Assembly: GCA_008802785.1 (NCBI GenBank)
Contig: VUYT01000061.1
Location: forward strand, 1-40,190
DNA length: 40,190 nt
DNA from: Symmetrospora coprosmae
Lineage: Eukaryota; Basidiomycota; Cystobasidiomycetes; Symmetrosporaceae
Direction: 5' to 3'
In this document: positions 20,564 through 30,591 of the stretch, piece after piece
How positions within the stretch are numbered: the stretch's first letter is position 1
How the letters are laid out: each line of letters begins with the position of its first letter
Program-made: the position numbers and the translations under genes
The notes under the pieces: generated by a model
Database searches by the model: none
What the model was told of the DNA's origin: nothing
The model's input: the letters and a program-made list of their open reading frames with translations, nothing else

Positions 20564-23500
20564 TCAAACGACACTCTCGGCGTACCTGATCTTGTCGTTG
20601 AGTGTCCGCTCATACCGCCGTCTCGCCTCGTGCAAGCTGAAGCTGATGCCACCGAGTGCGAGGAGGACCGTGAGGTCACGGAGGGAGAGCGCTTCCGTCT
20701 GGAAGACAGACTGAAGCGGCGGGAAGTAGACGAGGAGGAGCTGGGCGACGAAGGAGATGGAGACTGTGAGGACGAGCATCCTGTTCTGCCGCAGACCGCA
20801 GCTCAGACCGCGATTCTGGACAGCAGAGACCAGATCGAGGAACACGAAGGACGTGAAGGTCTGGAGCAACGGGCGTCAGTTGGCTTCCCCAGTACTTGCC
20901 GGTACGCGCGCGCGCGAAGCAAGCTTACCATGGTCTGATCCCTCTGTGCCGTCTCTCCGTCGCTCAGCTCTTCTCCGTAGATGAACAGAGTGCCAAGCAC
21001 AATCATAGATGCCGAGAAGAGTATGCGATACAGCAGCCGAGTCGTGAGGACAGGCGCGTTTTTCGCCCGCGGCGGCCGGCGCATCACCTCCTTGTTGACT
21101 GGATCGACGCCGAGGGACTGGGATGGTGGGCCTGTGGAGTCAAGGGAAAGCAATGCGTAAGCGTCGCCCTACTCTGCCGTCCTCTCGGGATGCAGAACGT
21201 ACCGTCCATCAGAATGTTGATAAAAAGGATCTGCATCGGGTTGAGCGGTGTCGGTAACCGTAGCGCGGTGCTCAATGTGATGAGAGTGAGCGCAGCGACG
21301 GCCGTCGATAGCTGAAAGCCAAGGAAGTTCTGAATGTTGTAAAAGATCGACTTCCCCTCTTCGACGGCAGTGAGAATGGTCGCAAAATTGTCATCCACAA
21401 GGATGACGTCGGCCGCTTCTTTCGCTACGTCCGTTCCGCCTTTGCCCATGCTGATGCCAATGTCGGCCATTTTGAGTGCAGGCGCATCGTTGACTGCAAG
21501 GAGGGCAATAGCGATGTCAGCATGTCGCATCGTGAACCATGAGATGACGCTGGAGCGCGGCTGCAACTCACCTCCATCTCCCGTCATGGCAACTACGGCG
21601 CCGCGGCTCTGGAATGCTTCGATGATGGCCATCTTGTGCCGCGGTGTTGTTCGCGCAAAGACCGACACACCTCCTATCCGGTCCTGCAGCTGGCGCTGGC
21701 TCAGTGCGTCGATGTCGCGCCCGGAAAGAACGCCGCCCTGCCCGGCGCGGTTGACTCGAATGCCAAGCTCGCGGGCGGTGGCAATGGCCGTCTCTTCGGC
21801 GTCGCCAGTGATCATGACGACCTGGACGCTAGCTGCGTTCAACGCTGCGATGGCGTCTGCGACGCCTGGGCGAGGCGGATCCATGATTCCCTGTAGCCCG
21901 CAAAAGATGAGGGAGGCCGGATCAGGCCCGCAAGCGAGCGCCACGACACGAAGGCCTGCTGCAGAGAGCTCGGCCGCCTTGCTCGTGATAATGGAGGTGT
22001 AAGACGCGTCTAGTGGTGCAGTCGACCCGTCCGAGCGGAGCAGAAGTCCGCACCGAGCCAGAACCGTCTCGAGTGCGCCGCTTGTATACGTTGTTTCACG
22101 GGACGATGGCGCAAAGGCCGGACCGCCCATTGATGGTGTGACGGATCGGCTGAGGCTATGTCCCGTTGGTATTGGTTCGTCTACTATAGTGCCAGTCACA
22201 GATTGCCACTTCTTTTCCGAGTTGAATGGCTCTTCCGATACTTTTGTGAAGTGGGCTCGCCGGTCGGACAGGCCCAGTACCTGCAGGACGTTGAATAGGG
22301 CAACCTCTGTTGAGGGTCCGACAACAACGCCCTCTTTGTTGCGGAAGGATCGATTGCACAAGTTGCCGACCAGTGCCGTCTTGACGATGGCTTGAGTGAG
22401 CGGGGTCGGCAAGGCGGCTTTGTTCAAGCCAGATTGGTGATGCCGCTGATGATTGTGATGATTGTGTATTTCGATGATCCCGTCATCGACCGTGTACATC
22501 TTGACTGTCGTCATCTCGTTCGTTGTTAGGGTGCCCGTCTTGTCACTGCAAATGACAGAGACGGAACCCAGCGTTTCTACGGATGGCAGCTTCTTGACGA
22601 TCGCCTTCCGCTTGCTCATGCGCAACACTCCGAGGGCGAGTGTGACGGTGACAACGATTGGTAGGCCTGCATAATTACAACCGGGAGTGCGGGTTCTAGT
22701 CAGTCTCCAACGACTGGCGCGGAAGCAACTTCCGCCGCTTGCTCACCTTCTGGAATCGCTGCTACCGCGAGAGAGACTGCAGGGGGCGTTTCATAGCAAT
22801 CAGTCTTCGTCACCTCCGCCGTGAGAGGTCTGGAGGCCGTCATATGCTAGCCCACCTCCAATGGTGAACATCTCCAACCACGACCGCTGCTGGTATACGC
22901 CGATGAGGCAGATGAAGCCAATGACGACAAAGCTGATAGCCGACAGCTTCTTCGCGAGCTCGTCCATGCTGAGCTGCAGGGGCGTCTTCTTGTCCTCGAC
23001 CTCCTGCATCATTGAGAAGATGACGCCGAACTCGGACTGCTGCCCCGTGGCTACGACGATGCCCGATCCGTGGCCGTTGCGGACGAGCGTGCCCATGAAC
23101 GCCGTGTTGCGGCGCTCGCTGATGCCCGGGTCGTGGCCCATGCCGAAGCCGTCGAGGGCATCCGTGTGCTTGCGCGCGGGCTTGGTCTCGCCCGTCAGGT
23201 TGCTCTCGTCCACCTCGAGGTCGGCTGTCCGGATCAGCCGGATGTCCGCGGGGACGCGGTCGCCTACCCCAAAGTATACAATGTCGCCCGGCACCAGCAC
23301 ATTCGCTAGGCTGCTCTGCCGTGTCCCGTCCCGGATGACATGGCAATAGTGCGGGACGAGCTTGTTGAGCGCTTCGAGGCTCTTCTCTGACCGCTGCTCT
23401 TGCACGAAACCGACTGGGTGCGGGTAGGTACAGGCACGGGCACGGGCACACGGACAGATCGCTTGTGTATTAGCGGGGATCTGTGCAAGGCGTTCTTGGG

Positions 23501-24490
23501 CGTCGCGTACGCACCAGTCACGACAATGACGATGGCCAGGGTGATGCTGACCGAGTCGTCGTAGTTGCCCACGGCCGCAGAGACGCCTGCGCTGCCTAGG
23601 AGGAGGAGAATGAGGGGGCTCTCGTAGAATTGCTTGAGGAACTTGGACAGTGCCTTTTCTTGCGATTCCACAGTGAACTCATTCGGACCCGAAATCTCGC
23701 AGATCGCAGAGACAACGCCGGACGAGAGGCCGGTATCGAGGTTGGTCTGCAGCATGGCTGCAGTCTCGCTGATGCTACACCGGGCGAAACGGGCCGAGGG
23801 CGTTGTGAGGCCCGAGGTGTGCGCGAACGGGTGATGCGGGCTCGCGTGGGAACTGCCACTGCCTACTGTTGAGGGCGGAAGCGAGCTAGATGTGCCAGGA
23901 AGCTGGTGGTCGCGCGCATCATAGTCTTTGCCGCCGAACGAGGAGACGGGCAGGTAGCTGCTGCCATTTGAGACGGCGCGCAGAGGCGAGCCTGGCAGGG
24001 CAGCGACCGCGTTCTTGAGGAAGGTCGCGAGGGGCTGCCGTGATGCGCCATTGCGCGCCTTGTCGTAGTCGCGTCCGTTGCCATTGCTGCCGCTGCTGCC
24101 AGTGCCCGCGCCTGTGCCTGTGCCTCTGCCGTAGTCTGCAGCAGCAGCAAAGTGCGGCAGCTCGCCGTCGTCCTCTCCGATAGACTGCCTGCGCAGGGTC
24201 GTGCTGAAGGCGTACTGCCCTGGGTCCGCAGGCGTGCCTGGACGCGTAGAAGGTCCAGCAAACGGCAGGCTCGAGTAGCTGAGGCTGCCTCGGGCTGCGA
24301 CATTCGGGTGTGACGGGCTCAGCCCAGCTGCCTGAGCAGGACCACCGGCGCTGCCGGGCGACAAGCCGTGGCCTGCAGCGGCAGCAGCACTCATGTCGAC
24401 GCTTGCAGAGTGGTTCGAGTAGCCTGACCGTGGCTGCGATCCACTACTCCCGCCTACTGCTACCCGCAGTGACGATGAGCTTGTGCTCAT
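20564..24490 (-). CDS. PMR1: Golgi P-type Ca2+/Mn2+-ATPase (SPCA type)
   Basis: A P2A ATPase pumping Ca2+ and Mn2+ into the Golgi, supporting glycosylation and secretion. Seven exons on the minus strand: 24490-23515, 23413-22856, 22776-22747, 22666-21572, 21493-21203, 21131-20929, 20860-20564 (1149 aa). Visible motifs: actuator TGE (399-401), PEGL in helix 4 (VAAIPEGLPIV, about 517-527), phosphorylation site Asp563 in CSDKTGTLTTNE, MITGDAEETA, and GDGVNDAP (884-891). Exon 3 is only 30 nt and encodes part of the helix-4 ion site. The first about 230 residues are a Ser/Gly/Ala-rich extension not found in yeast Pmr1 (950 aa). A His-rich run lies at 589-598. All catalytic residues are present. 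The start is the first Met, MSTSSSSLRV. Confidence 0.97.
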
Positions 24491-24922
24491 CTGCTCTGGT
24501 CCTGCTCTGCTGCGCCTGAGAGAGGGGGACAGTCAGAGCTCGAGAAAGACGCGCCGCCGAGAGCGCGAGGGGCGGCGGGCAGGGTGGGTTGCCCTTTGCA
24601 GCACTAAGATACTTAGAAGACGACAATCGGGGGCAGAGAGAGACTGCAGAGACTGCAAAGAGCGAAGAGCCATTTCCACTTTCATCTATACTGTCAAATA
24701 CTGTCAACGCAGTTCAAGCTGGCATCGCTACTCTCCTCGCGATCCCTGCGCGCCCTTCTCTCCGCATCCACTCCCACCCGGTCCATCACCACGACGCCCG
24801 CCACTACTCGTACGGCACACAAGAGGCTGTTTTCGTTGTCGCAACATCTTCAGCCAGCATCTCCCATCCCCCACCCTCCTCGCCTGACTCTGGCCTCGCC
24901 CTCGCACACCGCCGCCGCCACG
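24491..24922. other. Divergent promoter interval, PMR1 / MoCF-domain gene
   Basis: A 432-bp interval between divergent starts. The half nearest the plus-strand gene is CT-rich with CCATCACC and CACCCTCC motifs typical of a 5' leader. No separate gene is supported. Confidence 0.45.
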
Positions 24923-26052
24923 ATGACGACCTCGACCTCGACTTCAACTCCGGCTCCAGCGCCAGTGTCTTTCGAGGTGTCCCCTGTTCCCCCTCGCTCT
25001 GGGGAGGGTCACGTAGCGACTTGTGCAACGCTAATCATCGGGGACGAAGTGCTGAATGGCAAGACGAGGTGTGCTCGGGTTCCTCCCCCTCGGGTGATAC
25101 TCCCGATTCGAGCTCCACGGAACACCGCACTAACCGGTGTGGTTGCTCGCCCCAGGGACAGCAACTCGAACTTCTTCGCAAAGCTGGCCTTCGACCTGGG
25201 AATTGAGATGAAGAGGTACGTCGGCACCATCCTAGCGCCTGCAACCGACGCACCTGCTGTAGGCTGACTCGTCCATACGTAGGATCGAGGTCATCGCCGA
25301 CGACGAGGACGAGATCATCGAGGCTGCTCGCCGGCTCACGGACCAATACGACCTCGTCATCACGAGCGGCGGCATCGGGCCGACCCACGACGACATCACC
25401 TACTCCTCACTCGCCAAGGCGTTCGACCCGGAGCACGACGGAGAGCTCGCCTACCACGACGAGACGATCCGACGGATGAACGAAATGAGCAAGAACCGGT
25501 ACAACCTCGCCTCGCAGACCGAGGAGCAGAAGACGGCACGTCTGCGCATGGCCCTCTTTCCCGTGCGGCACGCAGAGGTCCTTCATGTCGACCCGGGACT
25601 CTGGGTCCCAGTCGTCAGACTTAAAGGGAAGCTCTGCGTCCTGCCGGGAGTGCCCAGGCTCTTCGAGCAGCTCATTACGGCGTATCTATCGAATTACGTG
25701 ACCCTCCCTGTGAGTGATGCTGCACTGTAGCTCGACTTGTCGCGCTTCCAACAGACGCTCATCAATTCTATCGCCTCTCCAGCCATCATCAAGCAAGCCC
25801 TTCCGTGTTCTCGTACACACCTCAATGCCCGAGTCCAACATTGCGCCCTTCCTTACCGAATTGCAGGCGCGCGTCAAGAACGAAGGCATCAAGGTCGGCT
25901 CGTACCCAAAGCTCCTAGCCGGCGTGGACGTCAGTCTCATTGGTAAAGACGAGGCGAGACTGCACGAGCTGGCGGACGAGTGCATCAAGGAGCTCAAGGG
26001 CGAGCTGGTGGCCGCGGGCAAGCTTGGAGAGGAGCAAAAGCAGAAGGCGTGA
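24923..26052 (+). CDS. MoCF/CinA-type molybdopterin-binding-domain protein
   Basis: A protein with the MoaB/Mog (MoCF) fold as found in CinA and in the non-catalytic half of FAD synthetases; its reaction in fungi is not settled. Four exons: 24923-25068, 25156-25215, 25283-25709, 25783-26052 (300 aa). Conserved blocks are CATLIIGDEVLNGKTRDSNS near residues 35-54, where GDE and the N-x-K/R-D segment line the binding pocket, then FFAKLAFDLGIEMKRIEVIA, DLVITSGGIGPTHDDITY (the glycine-rich ligand loop), LCVLPGVPRLFEQL, and the C-terminal VHTSMPESNIAPFL with KVGSYPKL and VSLIGKDEARL. All the introns fall in frame and rebuild these blocks. The Met at 24923 follows a CACG context. The Thr/Pro-rich first 30 residues might be a leader, but no clear targeting signal is seen. 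Confidence 0.9.
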
Positions 26053-26343
26053 GGGGCCAAGCGAAAGGTCAGTGTAGAGATTCGACCCTATGATATATGT
26101 AGCGTATGCGTGTGGGACATGCGATGCTGTGCTGGCGGCCCGTTTGGTTGTGGGTCCTGTCGCCGTCGGTGTCGCCACTCGCCAGCGTCACTGCACCTTG
26201 CTCTTCTCCCCGGCACGTCCACCTATACGAGCCAACGCACCCCAGCACCAGCATGTGAGTGCGCATCTGATGCACTTGGTTATCCTCGTCGCACTCGCGC
26301 TCATGGCTGCCTTCTCGCTCCTTCGCTCTGCAGTCTCCCCAAG

Positions 26344-26541
26344 ATGCCCTCGGAAAAGTCACCCGTCTACACGTCAGAGCCCGCAACGGAGCAGTCGATG
26401 CTGCGCGCGCTGTGGCAGATTGAGACGACGGACCCAGAGCGGCGAGCAGCCAACTTCAAGGCGCTCACCGCAGTCGGCCTCTTTGCTGGCGGTATCGCCT
26501 TCCTCCGTCTGGCCGGAGACTGGATCACCCCAACGTTCTGA
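26344..26541 (+). CDS. Small single-pass membrane protein, TOM6-like candidate
   Basis: A 65-residue protein with an acidic/polar N-terminus (residues 1-38) and one hydrophobic segment followed by a short tail: ALTAVGLFAGGIAFLRLAGD then WITPTF. The layout (cytosolic N-terminus, one C-terminal membrane helix ending in D-x-x-x-P-x-x) resembles Tom6, a small mitochondrial import-pore subunit, but sequence similarity is too short to be decisive. An intron probably lies in the 5' UTR (26255-26333, GTGAGT to CTGCAG), with the start ATG 10 bases into the next exon. It follows the MoCF gene on the same strand. Confidence 0.5.
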   Translation: MPSEKSPVYTSEPATEQSMLRALWQIETTDPERRAANFKALTAVGLFAGGIAFLRLAGDWITPTF

Positions 26542-27008
26542 AGGAGAGCGCCACGGCTGCGGCAGAGGTCGATGGCAGAAGGGCGAAGGATGGCCGCCTC
26601 GCAAAAATTTGGATGCGTGTGAGCTCCTCGAGACGTCGGCCCGCTGCTTCTCGGCCGCCGCTGTCCTTCGGGCTGATCACGCCGTGCTTTTTCGCTGTAG
26701 GCATCACCTTCTCACTTTCTCGTAGACACGGGCAGAGCAGCAGAGGCATGAAGCCAGCAGGACCTACAATGTATCGCTCTTGTGTACCAACAGAGGCTCA
26801 ATGACACTGCTCACTCTTAGCAGCCATTCCCCAGCCGGGTGTAGAGCATGCATGGCTCGTCCGGGGTGCACAGGGATTCCATCGGTTCGGCATGCAGACA
26901 TAGGAGCTGGCAAACAATGCAGGACCGTTGACTGATCCGCTGCTTGAGCGGCACCGCTTCTGGTCCCTGTACCTCCTCTCTCTGATGCTCCTTCCGCTTC
27001 CACCCACC
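26542..27008. other. Intergenic region
   Basis: No supported gene. It should contain the 3' UTR of the TOM6-like gene and the promoter of the downstream gene. Minus-strand frames here start and stop without coding character. Confidence 0.4.
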
Positions 27009-28241
27009 ATGCAAGCTGGACAAACTTGCAGCACGACCACCGCATCCGACATGACCGCCCGCAACCACACACTACGCCAATCGAGCGATGCAGTAGAGCG
27101 ACCGGGTAACCCCGTACTCAGGAGAAGGTCGCTCTCGGCCTACCGAAACTCGCTCTGCCTGGTCGATGACGGGACTGGCGAGGTCGTGCAGGTGCTCCAG
27201 AGCGGCGTCCAGCTGCCCGATACGGTTGGCGCTGAGGCAGAATCAGCGCGGACCGTGTCGCCGTCGCACAAGTCTGGTCTCCTCGATTTGCCCGTCACAC
27301 CGAACATAACGCCAATCCGCCGAGCACTCGCCTCGTCGCCGCCGTTTCCAACGCCCAACACCCGTCCGATCTCACCTTCTTCACCCGGAACGCCTGCTCC
27401 ACATGACCATGTTGCACATCGCGACCACTCGAAAGACACTCCTGGAGGTATACTCGCGCACAAGGTCGACGACATCGTCCGGTCCATCCACCCTCGCGAC
27501 CGGGACTCGGAGTTTGAGCCCGAGGACCCAGACTGGTCTGGCGATAGTGATACAGGCCTGTATCTGCTGCATCTGGAAAGAGCCATGCGAGAGGGAGAGA
27601 CGCTACCCCCGCTCGGGGAGTGGGCGGCTGTCCGTGCAGCGGAAAAGGCAGCGGAGCGGGACAAGGTGCACTTGACAGGTCCACCTCTTGGCAAGTCAAA
27701 TCAGCCACCAACCGGGTCCGAGGACGCGCCATACTTGGAAAGGGAAGTCATGGTTCCAGTACTTCAGTCGAAAGAGGCGGACTCCCCCGGTGCGCATGGG
27801 CCCGCCCGGCAAGTCTCGGAAGTGGTCAGCGAGAATAGCACGCATCCGCCAGTCCCCGAGGAGGCAGACGACGTTCTCCTCGAGTTCCTCGGTAGAGACA
27901 GCACTATCCGCATGTCGCGCTTTCGCCCACCTTCTGGTACCAAAGGTAGCGATTCGCCAGCGCCGCAGCCTTTGGCACACCTCGCCGTGCCTGCGGTTGC
28001 GGCAAGCTGGACAAGCTACATCGCGACTCTTGCCGGAGCGCTATCGCCAATCGCTCTATGGACGCGCCTCTCAGCAATGGCGGACTGGACGCGCAGCATG
28101 CCGGCCGCTTTCGTCGATGATGCGGAGCGAATGGCTGCTGTAGACGGCAGGAATCGGAGTGCAGCAGCTCTAGGGCAAGGCAGGATGAGCGTCTTCTACT
28201 TTGATAACGTAGGTTCTGCAAAATCGTTTAGGTCCGAGTAG
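27009..28241 (+). CDS. Orphan disordered protein
   Basis: I do not recognise this protein. It is a single open frame of 410 codons from the ATG at 27009 (context CCACCATGC, better than the in-frame ATG at 26985). It is Ser/Pro/Glu/Asp-rich. Notable stretches are RRRSLSAYRNSLCLVDDGTG (about 37-56), SPSSPGTPAPHDH, an acidic patch DSEFEPEDPDWSGDSDTGLY followed by LLHLERAMREGETLPPLGEW, which looks like a short helix or binding motif, and a more hydrophobic region near 325-365 (AVPAVAASWTSYIATLAGAL). The open frame of more than 1.2 kb with balanced composition supports real coding. No intron is needed. Confidence 0.62.
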   Translation: MQAGQTCSTTTASDMTARNHTLRQSSDAVERPGNPVLRRRSLSAYRNSLCLVDDGTGEVVQVLQSGVQLPDTVGAEAESARTVSPSHKSGLLDLPVTPNITPIRRALASSPPFPTPNTRPISPSSPGTPAPHDHVAHRDHSKDTPGGILAHKVDDIVRSIHPRDRDSEFEPEDPDWSGDSDTGLYLLHLERAMREGETLPPLGEWAAVRAAEKAAERDKVHLTGPPLGKSNQPPTGSEDAPYLEREVMVPVLQSKEADSPGAHGPARQVSEVVSENSTHPPVPEEADDVLLEFLGRDSTIRMSRFRPPSGTKGSDSPAPQPLAHLAVPAVAASWTSYIATLAGALSPIALWTRLSAMADWTRSMPAAFVDDAERMAAVDGRNRSAAALGQGRMSVFYFDNVGSAKSFRSE

Positions 28242-28651
28242 TAGACAATCCGCAGGAGCTCATGCCTTACTTTCCTGCAGCACGGCCGCGAGAGGCGGGT
28301 ATACATGAATCGACGTTAAAACGTTGAGCATATCATGTCGCTGCTGCCGGGACGTCTGCTACACGCGTATGTCATCAAGGCTCATGCACGAGGTCTCGAA
28401 CCGCTTGATACGGTGCTGTCGTTGTTCCCGATTGTCCGGTCCGTTGATCCCAACTGTCCCGTCGTGAGCCGCATCTCTATGGCACTCGGGCGGCGTAATA
28501 ACGCTACGCCATAATGCTGCCCAGCAATACGAGCATCGCTCGGGCACCCTACAAAGCTCGCGCCGGCGATCTTACTAAACCTACCAGAGAGCAGAGAGCC
28601 TTACCGATCATGTATGAAAACAGGTGCGGCTAATAGCTCACGTAGACTCCA
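28242..28651. other. Convergent intergenic region
   Basis: Between two converging genes. I see no coding or RNA gene. A CTCGAACC stretch near 28395 recalls a tRNA T-loop, but no cloverleaf can be drawn. Confidence 0.4.
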
Positions 28652-29829
28652 TCAAGGTGTTTGCGGTCTGTTCCTCAAGAATGATGCAACGCTAAAGAGC
28701 GAGAGGCAGTCGTGAACAGTCAGATCACCAGGCCTTCTTGCCACAAGCAACCATGCTGAGGGCCAAAGGGAAACCCACTCTGCTAGATCATCTGCATTCA
28801 TCCAGTCCACGCCCGCACGGAGCTGGACATCCCACACTGCGCGGCGCACGTAAGGCACGAGACGAGGTGCGCCCCACCATCTTGCCTTGATGCCGCGCGA
28901 GTGGGCGGCCATGCTGTACTTGCGCAGAGCAGCAACCGCCGGCCAGGACAACTGCCAGAGCCAGCGGCCGCTGGCCATAGGGGCTATCTCGCCCGACCAT
29001 TCGTAATGCTTGCCATCGAGCTCGAAGCCGGCCTCGAGGGTGAGCAGCGGAGCATCGATGAATACGTATCGCGGGTCGGCGTGAAAGACCGGGCCGATGG
29101 GCGTGTCACCCGTTCCAATGATGGTGAGCGGACGACGGTGCCACTTTCCATCGCGGAAGCTTGTGAGCAAATCGGCGCCGATAAAGGGCTGGAGTACTTC
29201 GAGTAGCTTCGGATAGAGCTTGCGCCCGTCTCCTTTCTATGGGATGCGCGCGTTTCTCCGTTAGTACTACGATCTGAGCAGATCAAGTAGACTCTGGGAG
29301 ACCCGGAGAGCGATTTACCATGTCTATCATCAGGATGAGCTCCTGCTGCGGAGCAAGCGGAAAGAGGCCTGTCCAGTCTTTGCCGGCCTTCCGCTCTTGT
29401 GCTGCCTCTTTAAGCAGGCCCATGATAGGGTCGAGATACAAGGCGCTAAGCGTCTTTTCCGGCCGCAGATTCTTCAGCTCGTGTCCAGCGAGGAGCGTGT
29501 TGTCATCCTCCTTCGATAGCCAAACATCGACCTCGATGCAGGGGATGCCATTCGACAGCGCCTCGTTCTTGACGGTACATCTTGTCAGATTCTTTGTGCG
29601 CGCGAGTGTGATCACGCTAGCGCAGGCAAGGGTGTCACCTCACTAGGGGGTACGCCTGCATCTCGTCGTTATGGCTCGTTGCCGGTACAGGACAGGGCAA
29701 TGCACCTCGTGGCGGTAATGGCTTCATGCCTTGTGACGATGTATCGCGTACCAGCCAGGACACCGCGAGCCCGACAAGGAGGACGCTGAGCGGGTAGAGT
29801 AGCGTAGATTGGCCAAAAGAGGTGCTCAT
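28652..29829 (-). CDS. AIM6-like PLC/GDPD-fold phosphodiesterase, membrane-anchored
   Basis: A member of the fungal AIM6 group of PLC-like phosphodiesterases (TIM-barrel fold); substrate unknown. Exons on the minus strand: 29829-29644, 29567-29319, 29236-28652 (339 aa). Residues 9-28 (TLLYPLSVLLVGLAVSWLV) form a signal anchor. Active-site residues expected in this fold are visible: His53 (SHNDE), Glu74 and Asp76 (CIEVDVW), His91 (AGHEL). Further family blocks are RPEKTLSALYLDPIMGLL, ELILMIDMKGDG, LTIIGTGDTPIGPVF and YVFIDAPL. The first intron (GTGAGG donor) can only be closed in frame at an AAG acceptor (model: TCAAG, 29568), with CTGAC upstream. Intact by these criteria. Confidence 0.85.
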
Positions 29830-30591
29830 CCGGCTTGATCAGGCCAGCTTTGGCGAGTGTGCCGCGAGGGATGGCCCTCAGCAGGGGAGAACCCGTTAAC
29901 GCGTTGCGTCCCGGGCCCGTTCTGTGACTGACGGACCGTCGTTTACTGTGGCGCTTGTGCACTTGTGCGCACCCTTGAACTTTTCAGCCGCTACAAGGAA
30001 GTCTTTCCCATAGGGCCTGTTTGATGTGCCGGTACCGGTACGCATTGACCACAGATCAGCAGGCTGACAGAGTGCATCTCCGAGCAAGCTCGGGCTCCGG
30101 AGCCGGGCTCGGACATGCGCCGCGATCTCATCGAATGTGGGTATTGCCAGTCGCTTGCAAGAACCACTCACGCTTCGACCAGGAAGCGTGCGATGATGTG
30201 CACGATGCTCTGCAGTGCACTAGCGAAACTATTAGCGAGATCACAGATATTCCGCGCGCATAAAATGAGATGGGGGCTGGCTACGCGCGCGGGCCCGAAA
30301 AAGCCCGCAAGGCGGACAAGCTGACGCGAAGATCTACACCTAAGAGACCGGGTGAGTCACATTCAGGGACGAACTACCGTAGCATGTGCCCGTCCTGGTC
30401 GGAGTTACTCGTAAGCCCAGCGTCTGCACAACAGACCCTTCTTCCTCTTCCCTCTCCTCTCCTCTTCTCCCCAGCTTCACATCTGTACTGCCGCTGCTGC
30501 TTATCCTGCCAGCCCCTGACACCTAAAGACTCTGGCTGCTCGTACGGCAGTAATCCCGCACGGATCTTCAGCCTTGCTCGGAGCCGTTCAA
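29830..30591. other. Divergent intergenic region
   Basis: A 762-bp interval between divergent starts. It contains GGTACCGGTACG near 30030, CT-rich leader sequence around 30430-30480 before the plus-strand gene, and open minus-strand frames (about 30171-29896) that look mildly protein-like (RLAIPTFDEIAAHVRARLRS) but have no ATG. They could be 5' leader of the phosphodiesterase gene. No gene is called. Confidence 0.4.

Noticed and set aside
22840-23451. Arg/Pro-rich minus-strand frame overlapping the pump
   Set aside because: Out of phase with PMR1 exon 2, which carries conserved actuator-domain sequence.
28380-28410. tRNA-like T-arm (CTCGAACC)
   Set aside because: The stem does not pair over five bases and no anticodon or D-arm can be found nearby on either strand.
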